Part shown: positions 34,300-44,365 of the stretch, piece after piece | Numbering within the stretch: position 1 is the stretch's first letter | Layout: each line of letters begins with the position of its first letter | Assembly (NCBI GenBank): GCA_933822405.4 | Contig: CAKOGP040002114.1 | Location: forward strand, 158,306 to 222,305 | Reading direction: 5' to 3' | Source: Cylindrotheca closterium | Lineage: Eukaryota > Bacillariophyta > Bacillariophyceae > Bacillariales > Bacillariaceae | DNA: 64,000 bases | The notes under the pieces: model-generated | The model's database searches: none | What the model saw: only the letters and a program-made list of their open reading frames with translations | Told to the model about the DNA's origin: nothing | Program-made: the position numbers and the translations under genes

Positions 34300-35116
34300 G
34301 GCCGTTTGTTTATTGCTTTTTAAAATGATCCTCCTTGTAAAATTAAATTTGTTGCCACAGATCAACCTCATGACGCGTGTTCTCGTTTTTCGAAGCGAAC
34401 TCAAATGACGTCCTTCGAAGACTTGCTGACACCGAAGAACATACACTGTACGATATTAAAAAATAAATTCAAAATAGGGGAGAGGGGTGCCAGGTAACAT
34501 GAAAAAGGGGAAGTGCTTGTTTCGCTCGCCATGATATATACCGGTACGATATATCGTACCGGTCGAGTATAACACTGTAAGTAGTGGTAGATCCATCCAC
34601 CAACTCTTGCATCCACCTTTCGTTTGGATAATGGTGGATACCACTGGTGCAAGAAGAGCAATCAATTGTGCAAAATACTTCGTGTTAATTTTGCTCTAAG
34701 TGTTCTGAAGAGGATATTTTTTTGGTCAAGCAACTCTCATGGTATTGAACGAATCATGGGTACATCACGAACCAATGGAACGTGGTTTGACTTCTTTCCG
34801 CTTGTGCACAGACAGTCGTACTGTAGTTTCATGGAAAGGCACTCAAATTTAGTACGATGCCAATAAAGTAAAGAAAAGTAGAGAGAGACTGGTGTGTACG
34901 TGACGATATCTCTAGTGTGCAGTTTTTATCTTATTGGCTACCCTATTTATTTTTCTATACGCATTTGAATGCAATGATGCATGATCCATTGAATGACGAT
35001 TGAATCAGTCATCTTCTTCGTGAATTGAGGAGCCGTTGATAGCATAGTCCTAATGTAATCAACTCTCCTTCATAAAAACCAAATCAAGGCTTGGTTGGTA
35101 ATGGATACAAAAACCT
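34300..35116. other. Intergenic region with a 24-bp palindrome
   Basis: No supported gene in about 0.8 kb. Contains the perfect palindrome at 34540-34563. Confidence 0.4.
34540..34563. repeat. 24-bp perfect palindrome
   Basis: The 12-nt half accggtacgata is followed directly by its reverse complement. The accggta/taccggt core also occurs singly in many spacers of the window (for example about 12122, 13591, 19340, 63376). It could be a dimeric factor site, a hairpin or a mobile-element terminus; nothing else supports a choice. Confidence 0.7.
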
Positions 35117-35464
35117 TTAAGCGCTCCAGCAATATTGCATATACTCGTCCATGAACTTTTCCTTGGATTGTCCTGGCTTGTACCAATGCGCGCAATTTTC
35201 AGCCTTGCCAACAGCAGCAGGACATCGCCTTGTTCCTCCGCGTCGTGACTGATTATTCAAAAGTTTCGTTCGGGAAGCTCTGAGGATTGGATGAAAAAGA
35301 CAACATGCTGTTAGTAATTGGGTGTGACACTTTTCTGTCAAAAGATCAGAACACGATCTTTGTTCTTACGATTGCAAGGCTCCAAGTTTGTGTCGACCAT
35401 CAGTGAGTGACTCGGTGGATGTTGCCAGAAGAAAGAAGACTGAGAGTGGAAGGTACGATTTCAT
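35117..35464 (-). CDS. Small secreted Cys-containing protein
   Basis: Two exons, 35464-35370 and 35279-35117, with a 90-nt intron (GTAAG...CAG); 85 residues. Exon 1 encodes a signal peptide (MKSYLPLSVFFLLATSTESL). The mature chain is basic and has only three Cys, in RRCPAAVGKAENCAHWYKPG and near the end MQYCWSA. The splice keeps frame and joins QS to ASRTK. Not recognised. Its size, signal peptide and position next to another small secreted gene suggest an extracellular peptide. Confidence 0.6.
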
Positions 35465-35793
35465 GTTGTTGTGTTGGCTGTAGTTGTCTATGTTGTATAT
35501 GTTTTTTTTATGGCTTGATGCCTTGGAATGTTGAGTTGATGTTAAAAATTGTTCTGGGTGACAGCTGCATTCAAACATGTCAAAAATTCGCAGAACATGA
35601 ACCGGAATTGTTCTCTTTTTTATAAAATATACAGTAAATATATATTGTAATAATATTATTTCAGTCCCGTCAATTAAAGACTGACACGACTGGAAGTGCT
35701 CGTCTTGCGTCCGTCATTCACGTCATTCCAACCGTTTTTATCAAAGAATGAAGAATGAATGAAGAATGAACGTCAGTAAAAAGCAAGGATAGG

Positions 35794-37017
35794 ATGATGA
35801 AGAATGTTGCACTCATGATGAGACCACTGTTAATCACAGTTCTAGTGACATTCTCCATCCCTATTGCAGATGCGTTTGCACGCCCAGTCGAGACCACAGC
35901 TCTGAAACGGCTTGGAAAAAAGAGTTTCATTGAGAAGCAAGATAGAGGGACTCTACAAGAAATCACTTCTCCTGGCGAGCTAAAAGAGATCGCGTGTTCT
36001 TACTCCCAAAGACAACCCGGGTCTAGCAGTTACTTCAAAGGGTGGCAGCACTGGAAAATGTTGGCCATTGAATCCATTCGATATGACCTCTCCAATAACC
36101 TACCATACCAATTTGACAAGGCAAAGTTTGAGAATTTATTCTTTCGACTTGGCGTAGCTGCAGATATGGGGGAAATGCCGAGCTTTTCGGATCCAGGAGC
36201 TCGTTCGGGATATGCACTCGAGTTCTTTTGCCGCGCTCGCAACCTTGCTGATCTCTACATTGATGCACTGAATCCCTCTTTGGATATGCCACAAAATTGG
36301 GTAGAATCCATGAAAGAGTCACCAATGCTCGCAGGGGACAGTCAGGATACAAGAGCTTACGAAATGGTCAGTATCGGTGGTGGCCCAGGGTTCGATTTTG
36401 TAGGCTCAGCAATGGTGGCATCTTTTGCGACACATACTTTTGGAGAGGAAGCCGGGTCAAGAGCAATCCAAGCAACTGTCTTTGACTACGAGGAAGGTTG
36501 GGGAGATTTGGTCAAAGCCATGGATATCTCCACTAGGCGAGTCTTGCAACAGTCCAAGCTGTCTTGCCGTTGGGGTGGGGGTTGCGACATTACCAAGTCA
36601 TTGGACGATCCTAGCAATGCGGGTTGCTTGGAGGCTGTCAAATCAACGGATCTGTGGATATGCCAATATTGTGTTGCCGAAAATGCTATTCGATTGAAAG
36701 AGTCCGACTACATTTTCTTTCGTGAACTTTTTCAACACGCAAAAGAGGGTTCAGTATTCGTATTGACCGAGACTCATCCAAGAGTCTGGCCCGAGTTTTA
36801 CAAGCTGATGAAAGCGCATTGTGCATTCATGGAAATTGGTTTTCGCAAGAATGGCCGCCAAATGCTGGTCCGAAAAAGCATTAACGGTAGACAGAAAACG
36901 CCATTGATCAGTAACAAAGATTTGGAACTAGTCAAAAAGTTTGAGAGCATTGGGAAGTTCCACGAACGCAAACTGAATTCTGGTTGGGAGAGACAGGAGA
37001 AGAAGCACCGACGATGA
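35794..37017 (+). CDS. Plastid-targeted methyltransferase-like protein
   Basis: 407 residues, one exon. The N-terminus (MMKNVALMMRPLLITVLVTF) is a signal peptide ending IADAF|ARP, an ASAFAP-type plastid import signal. The middle has EMVSIGGGPGFDFVGSAMV (about 190-208), a glycine-rich loop of the kind that binds SAM in class I methyltransferases. An acidic residue in ATVFDYEEGW is at the place of strand beta-2, and STDLWICQYCVAEN is where motif IV would be. A later VFVLTETHPRVWP strand fits a Rossmann-like fold. The family has no name I know. A SAM-dependent reaction in the plastid is inferred, and the usual [ND]PP[YF] motif is absent, so DNA or RNA base methylation is not supported. Confidence 0.65.
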   Translation: MMKNVALMMRPLLITVLVTFSIPIADAFARPVETTALKRLGKKSFIEKQDRGTLQEITSPGELKEIACSYSQRQPGSSSYFKGWQHWKMLAIESIRYDLSNNLPYQFDKAKFENLFFRLGVAADMGEMPSFSDPGARSGYALEFFCRARNLADLYIDALNPSLDMPQNWVESMKESPMLAGDSQDTRAYEMVSIGGGPGFDFVGSAMVASFATHTFGEEAGSRAIQATVFDYEEGWGDLVKAMDISTRRVLQQSKLSCRWGGGCDITKSLDDPSNAGCLEAVKSTDLWICQYCVAENAIRLKESDYIFFRELFQHAKEGSVFVLTETHPRVWPEFYKLMKAHCAFMEIGFRKNGRQMLVRKSINGRQKTPLISNKDLELVKKFESIGKFHERKLNSGWERQEKKHRR

Positions 37018-37195
37018 CAGTGCTCTAGAAAGGACATTGCAGATTCGTTGGTTCAATGCTTTTGTATTACACTTCAATTGATCAGCAAGTGACTGCTCGC
37101 TAGTCAGACAACATCGACCTCCGACATGATACAGGACGATATGTCGGGCAACGAATATCGGGCAATCCCGCCAACGTTGTCTGCCTTCCCAAGCC

Positions 37196-39499
37196 TCATG
37201 TTTCACTGCTCTTGGATTCCGACACCATTGCGTTGTAAATAATCTCAGCACCGTCAGTGCGACCTTTTGCAAACTCCTCGCCCGCTTTGTGCAGTTCACG
37301 AATGCACAGAGTCTCCAACGATTGTATCCCTTGACGGGTTTGGCCATGCTTTCGCTGAACGTCGGATGTATTCATCCTGTCTGTATGCTTCTTATTCCTT
37401 TCTTCTATTAATTCTTCGTTATCGGCCTTTTTGTGTCCATCAAAGTCTTTGCAAATTACGGTACCTTCCACTTCCATATAAGATGTGGCAGATAGTCCTT
37501 CTGCAGGGGGCATCAAGTTTACTTGAGGGATTACAAAGTCGTCGGACTCCTGATCATAACAGCGCGCAGTTATCGTTGCCAATGATTCAAAACTCCCACC
37601 AAGCTGTTGATTCTCCCCAAACAAATCAATGTCACGAGCTTCCTCTGCTGCTTCCGCCATACGAATTGCCCTGCGAAGTTGGCCAAGAGTAATCCCACTA
37701 GATGGATTTGCCTGTGCCATGGCAGCACCTGCTCCCCACCAGTACATTGAGCCCTCGTTGGCATCGGGTAGCTCGTTCTCGGCAGCAATCTCGTAGTGTT
37801 TGGCAATGAGGGCAAACGGATCGCAGTCTGCATCCTCGTCGAGAATTAGACCATGGTGCAACACAATGCCTTTGAACTCGTCCGGACTGAACAAGGTTTT
37901 GAGCCGATTCAAGTGCGCTGCAATGACAGAGTTGGCCAGCGCCAATGGCTTTCGCCGAAACGCCACCTCATCTTGCACTCGATCGTATTCAATTCCTCTG
38001 TCCAAATTGCCTACACTATTGGCCATTTCAATAATATCAACGCACAGGTCTAGTGTCATCTCCATTGAATAAGGTCCATTGATTTGATCACATCGAAGAA
38101 TTTCAAGAGACATGAGCTGTGACATTAAGGATCCAACCCGAAGGCTGGGTCGAAATGAAGTCCCTTTCTCCTCGAAGGATTCCGTCGCGGAAACCCGGAA
38201 TTCATTGTCCAGTAGCGATATGAATCTATTCGCCCATTTTTCAAGCTTGTAAGACTCGGCAATTGCAGCTGGTACGATGAGGCGGAAAATCCCTGCGTAG
38301 AGCACTGTGGAACGATAATTCAAGGATACGAATTGACGCATTTCCTTGTCCCATGTTTTGCCCGCCTTTAGTTGTCGTTTGACATATTCCACCATTTCCT
38401 CCGGTGTCGGATCTTGCTCCATATTTTTTATATTCAGGCCATGTGGTGCGCCTCCCAAGTTGGAAAACAAGAGGTTTACGGCGGAAAGGGTGCCCTTCGA
38501 AATCTTGATGTTGCGGCCAAACCCACAATTGTCCACCAAATATCGAAGTGGGGCGTAAATACTCCAGAGTGATGCCATCACTTGGTACATTGGATGCCTT
38601 ACATGAAGAGGTGGCGAAAAAATGGGAGGATAGCCGTTGGCTGCCGCTAAGCTAGAGGGACCCGGACCCGTGGTCATATAAATATGCAGCCCTCCCAAGT
38701 GTGTAAAGCCTGACAAGGAATCACTCATGCTGTCGCCATTCGGCAACCCACCCAACAACCGTTCACATTCCAAAAAATATGCATCTTGTGATTCGAATTG
38801 CTCAGCTCGACTGGATATTTGCATCCAGGCCATTGCCGATTGTTGTGCAGTAGACCTAGCAAAGTCGGCAATGGCTCCTTTGATTCCTTTTACCCACTGA
38901 ACGAATCCACGAAATAGCCATTCACAAGATGTAGGATTATTCACATCATGATCCGGAATCATTCTGAAATGATGCTCCATGGTAAGACAGCTCATTCGTC
39001 GTCCAACCATTGACTGCGCTCGCCAGAAAGCCTTGACGGACACTGGCAGGTGTTGGGCTGCCTCCAGTGGGATGACGGGAACCCCATTCACAGAGTCTTC
39101 AACACCAAGTCGCTCATGAATCTTTTTCAGCGCATATTTGAATACTTTGTTTTTGGGTTCTTGTTCCAAAGCAATTGTGTAGCAATTTTTTGCCTGGCCA
39201 AAATCCTTGATGAGCTCAAGGCATGTTCCTCGTCTCCACCATCCTTTGGCCCATTTCGAATCCAAAGCGGTAGCTCGATCCGCGGCCTTGCAAGCTTCAT
39301 CGTACTTTCCAACTTTACACATTGACGCAGCAAGATTACTGTAGGTTTTGGCAGTCGCAGCTGTAGGAGAAGCAGCTGCTATGGCTGCTTCATAAAGATG
39401 GATCGCTCGCTCAAAGTCTTGAAGCTTGAAGCTTGCATTTCCTTGTAAGCGAAGATCTTCTGCTTTGGCAGTAGCATCAGTACCACCACCAGCATCCAT
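37196..39499 (-). CDS. TPR-repeat protein with long uncharacterised C-terminal region
   Basis: 767 residues, one exon. Residues 10-125 form three tetratricopeptide repeats: LRLQGNASFKLQDFERAIHL, then TYSNLAASMCKVGKYDEACK, then GWWRRGTCLELIKDFGQAKN, followed by a capping helix. This cochaperone-like arrangement often binds the C-terminal peptides of Hsp70/Hsp90, but the carboxylate-clamp residues were not checked fully. The following 600 residues are mostly helical and not recognised. They include HLGGLHIYMTTGPGPSSL and SMYWWGAGAAMAQANPSSG, the latter close to Sel1-like helical repeat wording. No signal peptide or membrane span. The gene shares a 0.53-kb divergent promoter with the first CDIN1-like gene. 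Confidence 0.72.
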   Translation of the reverse strand: MDAGGGTDATAKAEDLRLQGNASFKLQDFERAIHLYEAAIAAASPTAATAKTYSNLAASMCKVGKYDEACKAADRATALDSKWAKGWWRRGTCLELIKDFGQAKNCYTIALEQEPKNKVFKYALKKIHERLGVEDSVNGVPVIPLEAAQHLPVSVKAFWRAQSMVGRRMSCLTMEHHFRMIPDHDVNNPTSCEWLFRGFVQWVKGIKGAIADFARSTAQQSAMAWMQISSRAEQFESQDAYFLECERLLGGLPNGDSMSDSLSGFTHLGGLHIYMTTGPGPSSLAAANGYPPIFSPPLHVRHPMYQVMASLWSIYAPLRYLVDNCGFGRNIKISKGTLSAVNLLFSNLGGAPHGLNIKNMEQDPTPEEMVEYVKRQLKAGKTWDKEMRQFVSLNYRSTVLYAGIFRLIVPAAIAESYKLEKWANRFISLLDNEFRVSATESFEEKGTSFRPSLRVGSLMSQLMSLEILRCDQINGPYSMEMTLDLCVDIIEMANSVGNLDRGIEYDRVQDEVAFRRKPLALANSVIAAHLNRLKTLFSPDEFKGIVLHHGLILDEDADCDPFALIAKHYEIAAENELPDANEGSMYWWGAGAAMAQANPSSGITLGQLRRAIRMAEAAEEARDIDLFGENQQLGGSFESLATITARCYDQESDDFVIPQVNLMPPAEGLSATSYMEVEGTVICKDFDGHKKADNEELIEERNKKHTDRMNTSDVQRKHGQTRQGIQSLETLCIRELHKAGEEFAKGRTDGAEIIYNAMVSESKSSET

Positions 39500-40033
39500 C
39501 TCAACAATAATTAATAATGCGCAATACTAGTATTTCAATAGTAGTCCTAGCACTATATATGATCATATATATTACAAAAAATAGGTCCTAGAACTACAAC
39601 AGCATCACAAATATTTTATATTGCAAAAGATATTCACGGCAGGTTGCGGTCGAATGAATCAATCAATCATTCTCAAAGGGCGCGCATTTCATTCGCGCAT
39701 TTCATTCGCGCATCCATCCAAAAGATCTTATTGCACGCAAGACGAGCATCACCAATCACCAATCACAACTCATCTGAAAATTTCATTTGTCCCTTGCAAC
39801 CTACCAGTACGGTAACCCCGATAAAACCAATGTCAGTAAGATGACAAATGACAGTTCCTGTCGCCGTGGATATTGGTGCGTATACTGCCTACCTACGGTA
39901 GCGAACCGAGCCCAGCAAAATGCCGAAGACTGAAGCTCCCAGCCAGCTATATCCCCCCAGCCATGCAGCAGTGTGATTAGAATCTCAAACTATCGGTAGA
40001 GCATCTTACGAAGCCGGCAACCTAAGCTTCATA
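39500..40033. other. Divergent promoter region
   Basis: Spacer between the TPR gene and the first CDIN1-like gene. Contains 2.5 copies of a 13-nt tandem repeat (39681-39713). No coding sequence. Confidence 0.45.
39681..39713. repeat. 13-bp tandem repeat, about 2.5 copies
   Basis: The unit cgcgcatttcatt occurs at 39681-39693 and 39694-39706, with a partial third copy to 39713. It lies in a divergent promoter, about 330 nt before the CDIN1-like start. Confidence 0.75.
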
Positions 40034-41023
40034 ATGGAAAGCAAAAATGGTAGCAAGCAACTCATCACTGACAAGGAAGCAATCAAAGCGATGGTATCTG
40101 GCCGACGAAATCAGTTACCGGATGGACAGCAACAAAAAACATTTACATTTGACTGGACATCCCATCCAGTATCCAAGTACGTTGAAGATGACATTGCCCG
40201 CCAAGTTGTCAAGCGCGGACACTATGGTCGCATGACAGAAGGAGAAACCAAAGTTCTCTCCAAGTATATTCAAACATCTTCTTCTGAGATGACACTCGAA
40301 CAAGCAAGGTCATTGAGGTCCGCCCTACTCCAAGAAAAGGCGATGAGTCGTCATCACATTCTGAATTCCAAAGCCAAGGAGATTACTGTGCGATACAAAC
40401 GTGGCCAAGGTGTTCTTTCGTTGTCCAATCAGTATGACTGTCCTCCAGTAAATCTGTTTCGCGCCATTCTATCCACGAGGGGATATTCCAAGGCGGATAT
40501 CAAAGATTGTGTTCAACATCCCGAAGTTTCTGAGCTGAACAAACGGGACCGTCGCCAACTTTCAATTGCTACCCAAGCCGATGTTGTATCCAATCCGGAT
40601 CGTGATTATGGTCACGAAAAGGGAGCAGTTTTTGAATCCATTACAGCCAAATTCTTGAAGGATTTGGGCATAGCATTTGTCGTTCAAGATGATTTGGTGG
40701 AGGAGCAACGTGAACTCTTTGGGAAAACGGTCGCCTCGCCTGACTTTCTACTTCTAGACGAGGTAACCATCAATGGACAAAGTGTGCGATGGATCGATGC
40801 AAAGGCGTTCTACGGGGCAAATGTCAAATGCCGAAAGAGAACGGCCAAGAGGCAGGCAAACAAGTATTGTGAATTCTGGGGCAGTGGTGCTGTTCTCTTC
40901 TTGGAAGGCTTTAGTGCTAACCTTACCGGTAGTATCGATGAATGCATGTTTCTTTCGGCAAGAGATATCATGACCGAATACTATTTCCAACCATTGGTGG
41001 AGCTAAAGGAGAAACAACATTAG
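40034..41023 (+). CDS. CDIN1 (C15orf41)-like PD-(D/E)xK nuclease, copy 1
   Basis: 329 residues, one exon. The C-terminal third matches the CDAN1-interacting nuclease 1 family: VASPDFLLLDEV (Pro236-Asp237), then VRWIDAKAFYG with Asp255 and Lys257, giving a PD...DxK metal-binding nuclease core, and a following FWGSGAVLFLEGF strand. The middle (RYKRGQGVLSLSNQYDCPPV, LFRAIL) corresponds to the predicted helix-turn-helix part of the animal protein. The animal protein binds codanin-1 and is linked to histone supply and erythroid disease; no codanin homologue is seen in the window. No signal peptide; nuclear or cytosolic. A paralogue lies at 46616-47650, and the two align over nearly their whole length. 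Start chosen at the first ATG of the frame. Confidence 0.8.
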   Translation: MESKNGSKQLITDKEAIKAMVSGRRNQLPDGQQQKTFTFDWTSHPVSKYVEDDIARQVVKRGHYGRMTEGETKVLSKYIQTSSSEMTLEQARSLRSALLQEKAMSRHHILNSKAKEITVRYKRGQGVLSLSNQYDCPPVNLFRAILSTRGYSKADIKDCVQHPEVSELNKRDRRQLSIATQADVVSNPDRDYGHEKGAVFESITAKFLKDLGIAFVVQDDLVEEQRELFGKTVASPDFLLLDEVTINGQSVRWIDAKAFYGANVKCRKRTAKRQANKYCEFWGSGAVLFLEGFSANLTGSIDECMFLSARDIMTEYYFQPLVELKEKQH

Positions 41024-41539
41024 TATACTGTACGAGGTCATACAACCAGAAGATATCGGTGCTTCGCTGGTTCAAGACAAATTCTTTGCCTGCCATCCTG
41101 CCTCTTCGACTGACTATAGTAGCTTTCTGGTGTCAAATGTCCCGATCTAGTGGTCCTAGAAAGTAGGTAAATGGTCCAAACCGTAGCGTTATAGAGTGTT
41201 CTAACATTCTGATACGTCTGACCATCATGATTCGCACCAAAATTGCGCTTGCAAAAATGAAAGTTCAAAAGTCAGCATTTGTCTTGTCTGGAGATTTTCT
41301 CCATGGTGATTTCCACCATACCACATCTTATTAGGTCGTATTTTGCAAAGTCAATGAGCGACTATTTTCTTGCTATGATTCGACAGCAAACCGAATCTCT
41401 TCGTTGGCTCTCACGTTATCTGTGTACAAGCGTTCAAGACCGTAGATACCTATATCGACGTGAGTGTTGCTATAGTGCTTGGCTGGTTTCTTTTGGCCCC
41501 CTCTATCGTCCGAACCCGGCAAATCTGTCGCAGCCACCA
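41024..41539. other. Convergent 3' intergenic region
   Basis: No supported gene between the CDIN1-like copy 1 and the glycosyltransferase. A 94-codon frame at 41279-41563 has no recognisable feature and runs into the neighbouring gene's antisense strand. Confidence 0.4.
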
Positions 41540-43856
41540 CTAAATTCTTTTCCAAGAACGTAAATCTATGTGCACCCATCTAAGATTGTTGCAACCAAAG
41601 AGTCGTTCAGCATATGAGACAGGATAGTAGCAACACCCATCATCAACACTTACATCCCGCTTCCCTTGGTCTAAAATAATGGTTCGGCCTGGAAACCGCT
41701 GGCTATCTATCTTTTGCACTCCAACATTTTGTTTCTTTGCCAATGATATTTCCTTCCTAACCTCCAATAAATCGAGTTCACCAGCCTTGAAACTTGCTTG
41801 GCCATGGCGTCCTAGGACCTTGTTTACCATTGCTCCCAGGAGGCATGGCCCTGTTAGAAAGAGAGTATCAACTTCCCTAAGAATGGACAGTTCGGGTTTC
41901 GGACAAAACGTAGCATCGATATCCACGATTGTAAATCGATTTCGGACATTGTTGACTACAGACTCAATCGCTTTTGCCATGAACAGGTGGCCAGGAGCCG
42001 ATGCAATTAAACCATTCCAAAGACACATCTTATGTTGACCAACAGAATCAGCGGGCTGTGATAGCGACGAGCAAAACGAGGCCTTTTAGAAAGATACTAC
42101 AGTTTCACCTCTTGTGTCCAAATTCACATACCTCGTCTTCTGGAACCATAAAGCCAATATCAGATTCGATGGCCAAATCCAAGTTCGTCTCCAACAGAAT
42201 GTCCATGTCAGCGTAAACACCACCATAAATCAGAAGAACGCAGTACCGAAACAAGTCAGCCTTAAAGGAACCAGGTCGCAAGGCATCATAAGCTTGTCGC
42301 ACCTCGAGGGGAAAGTGAGTCGACAAAAAGTTCTCTATATCCCTGTCAGTGTAGAAGACATAGGTCCATCCCGATTGCTTGAAGGATTCAATGAGACGGC
42401 TCATGTTAGGATAATCTTCGGGTGTGACATCCTCGAGCCAAGTCTGATGAACGATCTTGGGAATGAGCCGGGAGGGATCTCGGGCATACTGTGGTGGTCG
42501 AATGCTGAGTTCTTTGGAAATGAACTTCTGTGGAATGGGTGTGCGGCAAAGAGCCTTGCAATAGCACTGACAAAAGGATTTACACGCTCGACAATTGCCT
42601 CCCATTCTATTCTTCATACAATCCATGCACCTCTTGTCGTTTGGCAAGCAATCGTTCTGCAATAGAATGTCGAAAAAGTTGGGCGTGATCAATGTCTGCT
42701 GTGGTCGTTGCAATAGCTTCTCCGAGATTGTCGAGATATACGGCAAATCATCTTCTTTGTAGCTTCCAGTCTCTGCATGAAGTGGTTTTGCAAGACTTTT
42801 TGAATGGGGTGGCGTCTGATGAGGAAAGATCAAGTGTTTCGTTATCATCACAGTTGACTCTGTTTTGGGATCGATGATACTGCAGCAAAAGCCATTGCCT
42901 TCGGGACAGTTCTGGTTCAAGCTATGTATATCAAGAGTGCGAATTCATCAGACATGAGAGAAATGTTTCGAAAGATTTCCCATGCAGCCGTGCAAGACGG
43001 AGAATACTGACCTGTAGCTATTCGATATATTGTAACTTAAAACAACAGAGTCTGCGATTTGTCCACCTCTGACAGGATTGATGGTGCACTTGTGTTGGAA
43101 TAGATACCAATCGCTACTCATGATTCCCGAAGTCAAGGCGGAAACCTTGGTATCTGCGGCAATGGAGTCGTATAAGCCTTTTGTAATCAATAGAATATGT
43201 GACGCTTTCAACTCTTCCAGCGTTGTTTTCGTTAGAAGATTGACCATTTGTTTGGCGATGGTTCCATCTTTGAGATAGAGGAAGGCACCATGGATCGCCT
43301 GGGGAGCATATTCGTCGTTCAATAGTGCAACGTTGTTGTGCAATCCTTCACCAAGCAAGTCCTCCAAAGTCGTTAATATGGGACTGTCGGCATCAATGAT
43401 CAAACCGCCATCATTTTGAGCAAGAGCACAATATTTGATCAACTCTACTGCCAAGTATGGATAGGTAGTATGGAGCTCCATGTATCGAGACTGAGCTTTT
43501 TTGCAGTAAGGCAATGCAAAGTTTGGCAGAGAGGAGGGAGGATTGGCATCCAAGTCCACAATCGTGGTAACAAGTGCCGATCGCCTCAAATCCTGTTTCA
43601 ACTTTTTGGCATTGTATGAGTCGGCATTAGAAACAAAGACAGTAATAGTAGCACTAGAGTCATCTGCTCTCAACTGTCGTCGTTTCAAAGCATTGGGAAA
43701 TTCTATTCCAACCTTGTCATCGCATATCAACTGGGGAATTATAACCCAACCACGAACATCAATCACAAAAGCAAGCAAAAGACAACAGGCAAAAGCTTGG
43801 AGTGACTTTGGGAATATTCTCGACTTTCTCTTGGCGAGCGAAGCATCTTTGGACAT
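41540..43856 (-). CDS. Type II membrane glycosyltransferase with two DxD domains (GT32/OCH1-like)
   Basis: Three exons: 43856-43012, 42921-42132 and 42055-41540; introns of 90 and 76 nt; 716 residues. The first frame opens upstream of 43856, but that is the first in-frame ATG. A single N-terminal anchor (about 20-34) fits a Golgi type II enzyme. The N-terminal half contains ELIKYCALAQNDGGLIIDAD (DAD at 155-157). The second half contains IPKIVHQTW (about 435-443), FKADLFRYCVLLIYGGVYAD and DMD at 520-522, the nucleotide-sugar and Mn2+ motif of OCH1/GT32 enzymes, and ends with CLWNGLIASAPGH. Between them, about 373-407 is a segment with ten Cys. Likely transfers mannose or a related sugar to a glycan. 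Having two such domains in one chain is unusual; the first may be inactive. Confidence 0.8.
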
Positions 43857-44365
43857 AATATGGGATCCGAGTTCAACAGAAAGCAATTCTTGCGACCATC
43901 GTTGTTTTTCAATTCCCTATCATTCTGTGCCTTTTAGTAATACGAGTATTGCCCTATCGGTATCCGATATTTTCCGTCGACGTTGGAAATTTCAAATCGA
44001 AATTCAAAAACGGGCGAACGACTCCTTCGACCATTTTGGTGGAGAAACAGAGAGAGAGGGGATCTCGAAAATTACCTGGGCAAATGTACTGGTACCGCTC
44101 CAGTGTCCTGTACTGTACAGTAAAGGACTGTGTGGCGAGACGATGCCTGCAGTGAGGACTCCGTTTGGTGCGATTACTGAAGGATTGACTTTCTACTCGA
44201 AAGAAACGAGAGCACATCGCTATTGTCACAATTTCTCGTCACAGGGCAAAGGTAACTATACTGTTGTATTACCCAGATCAACTCTCTGGATTTCCCATAG
44301 CTATCGTTGTACAGTAGGTACTTCTCCGCTATCCCAAGCCGCATTCATGGTTTTGAAACACAAAT
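43857..44365. other. Promoter region of the glycosyltransferase gene
   Basis: About 0.5 kb between two minus-strand genes, so also the 3' end region of the Fic gene. A long open frame on the plus strand crosses it but is the antisense of the glycosyltransferase exon 1 and has no motif. Contains tactgtacagta, a 12-nt palindrome, at about 44112-44123. Confidence 0.4.
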
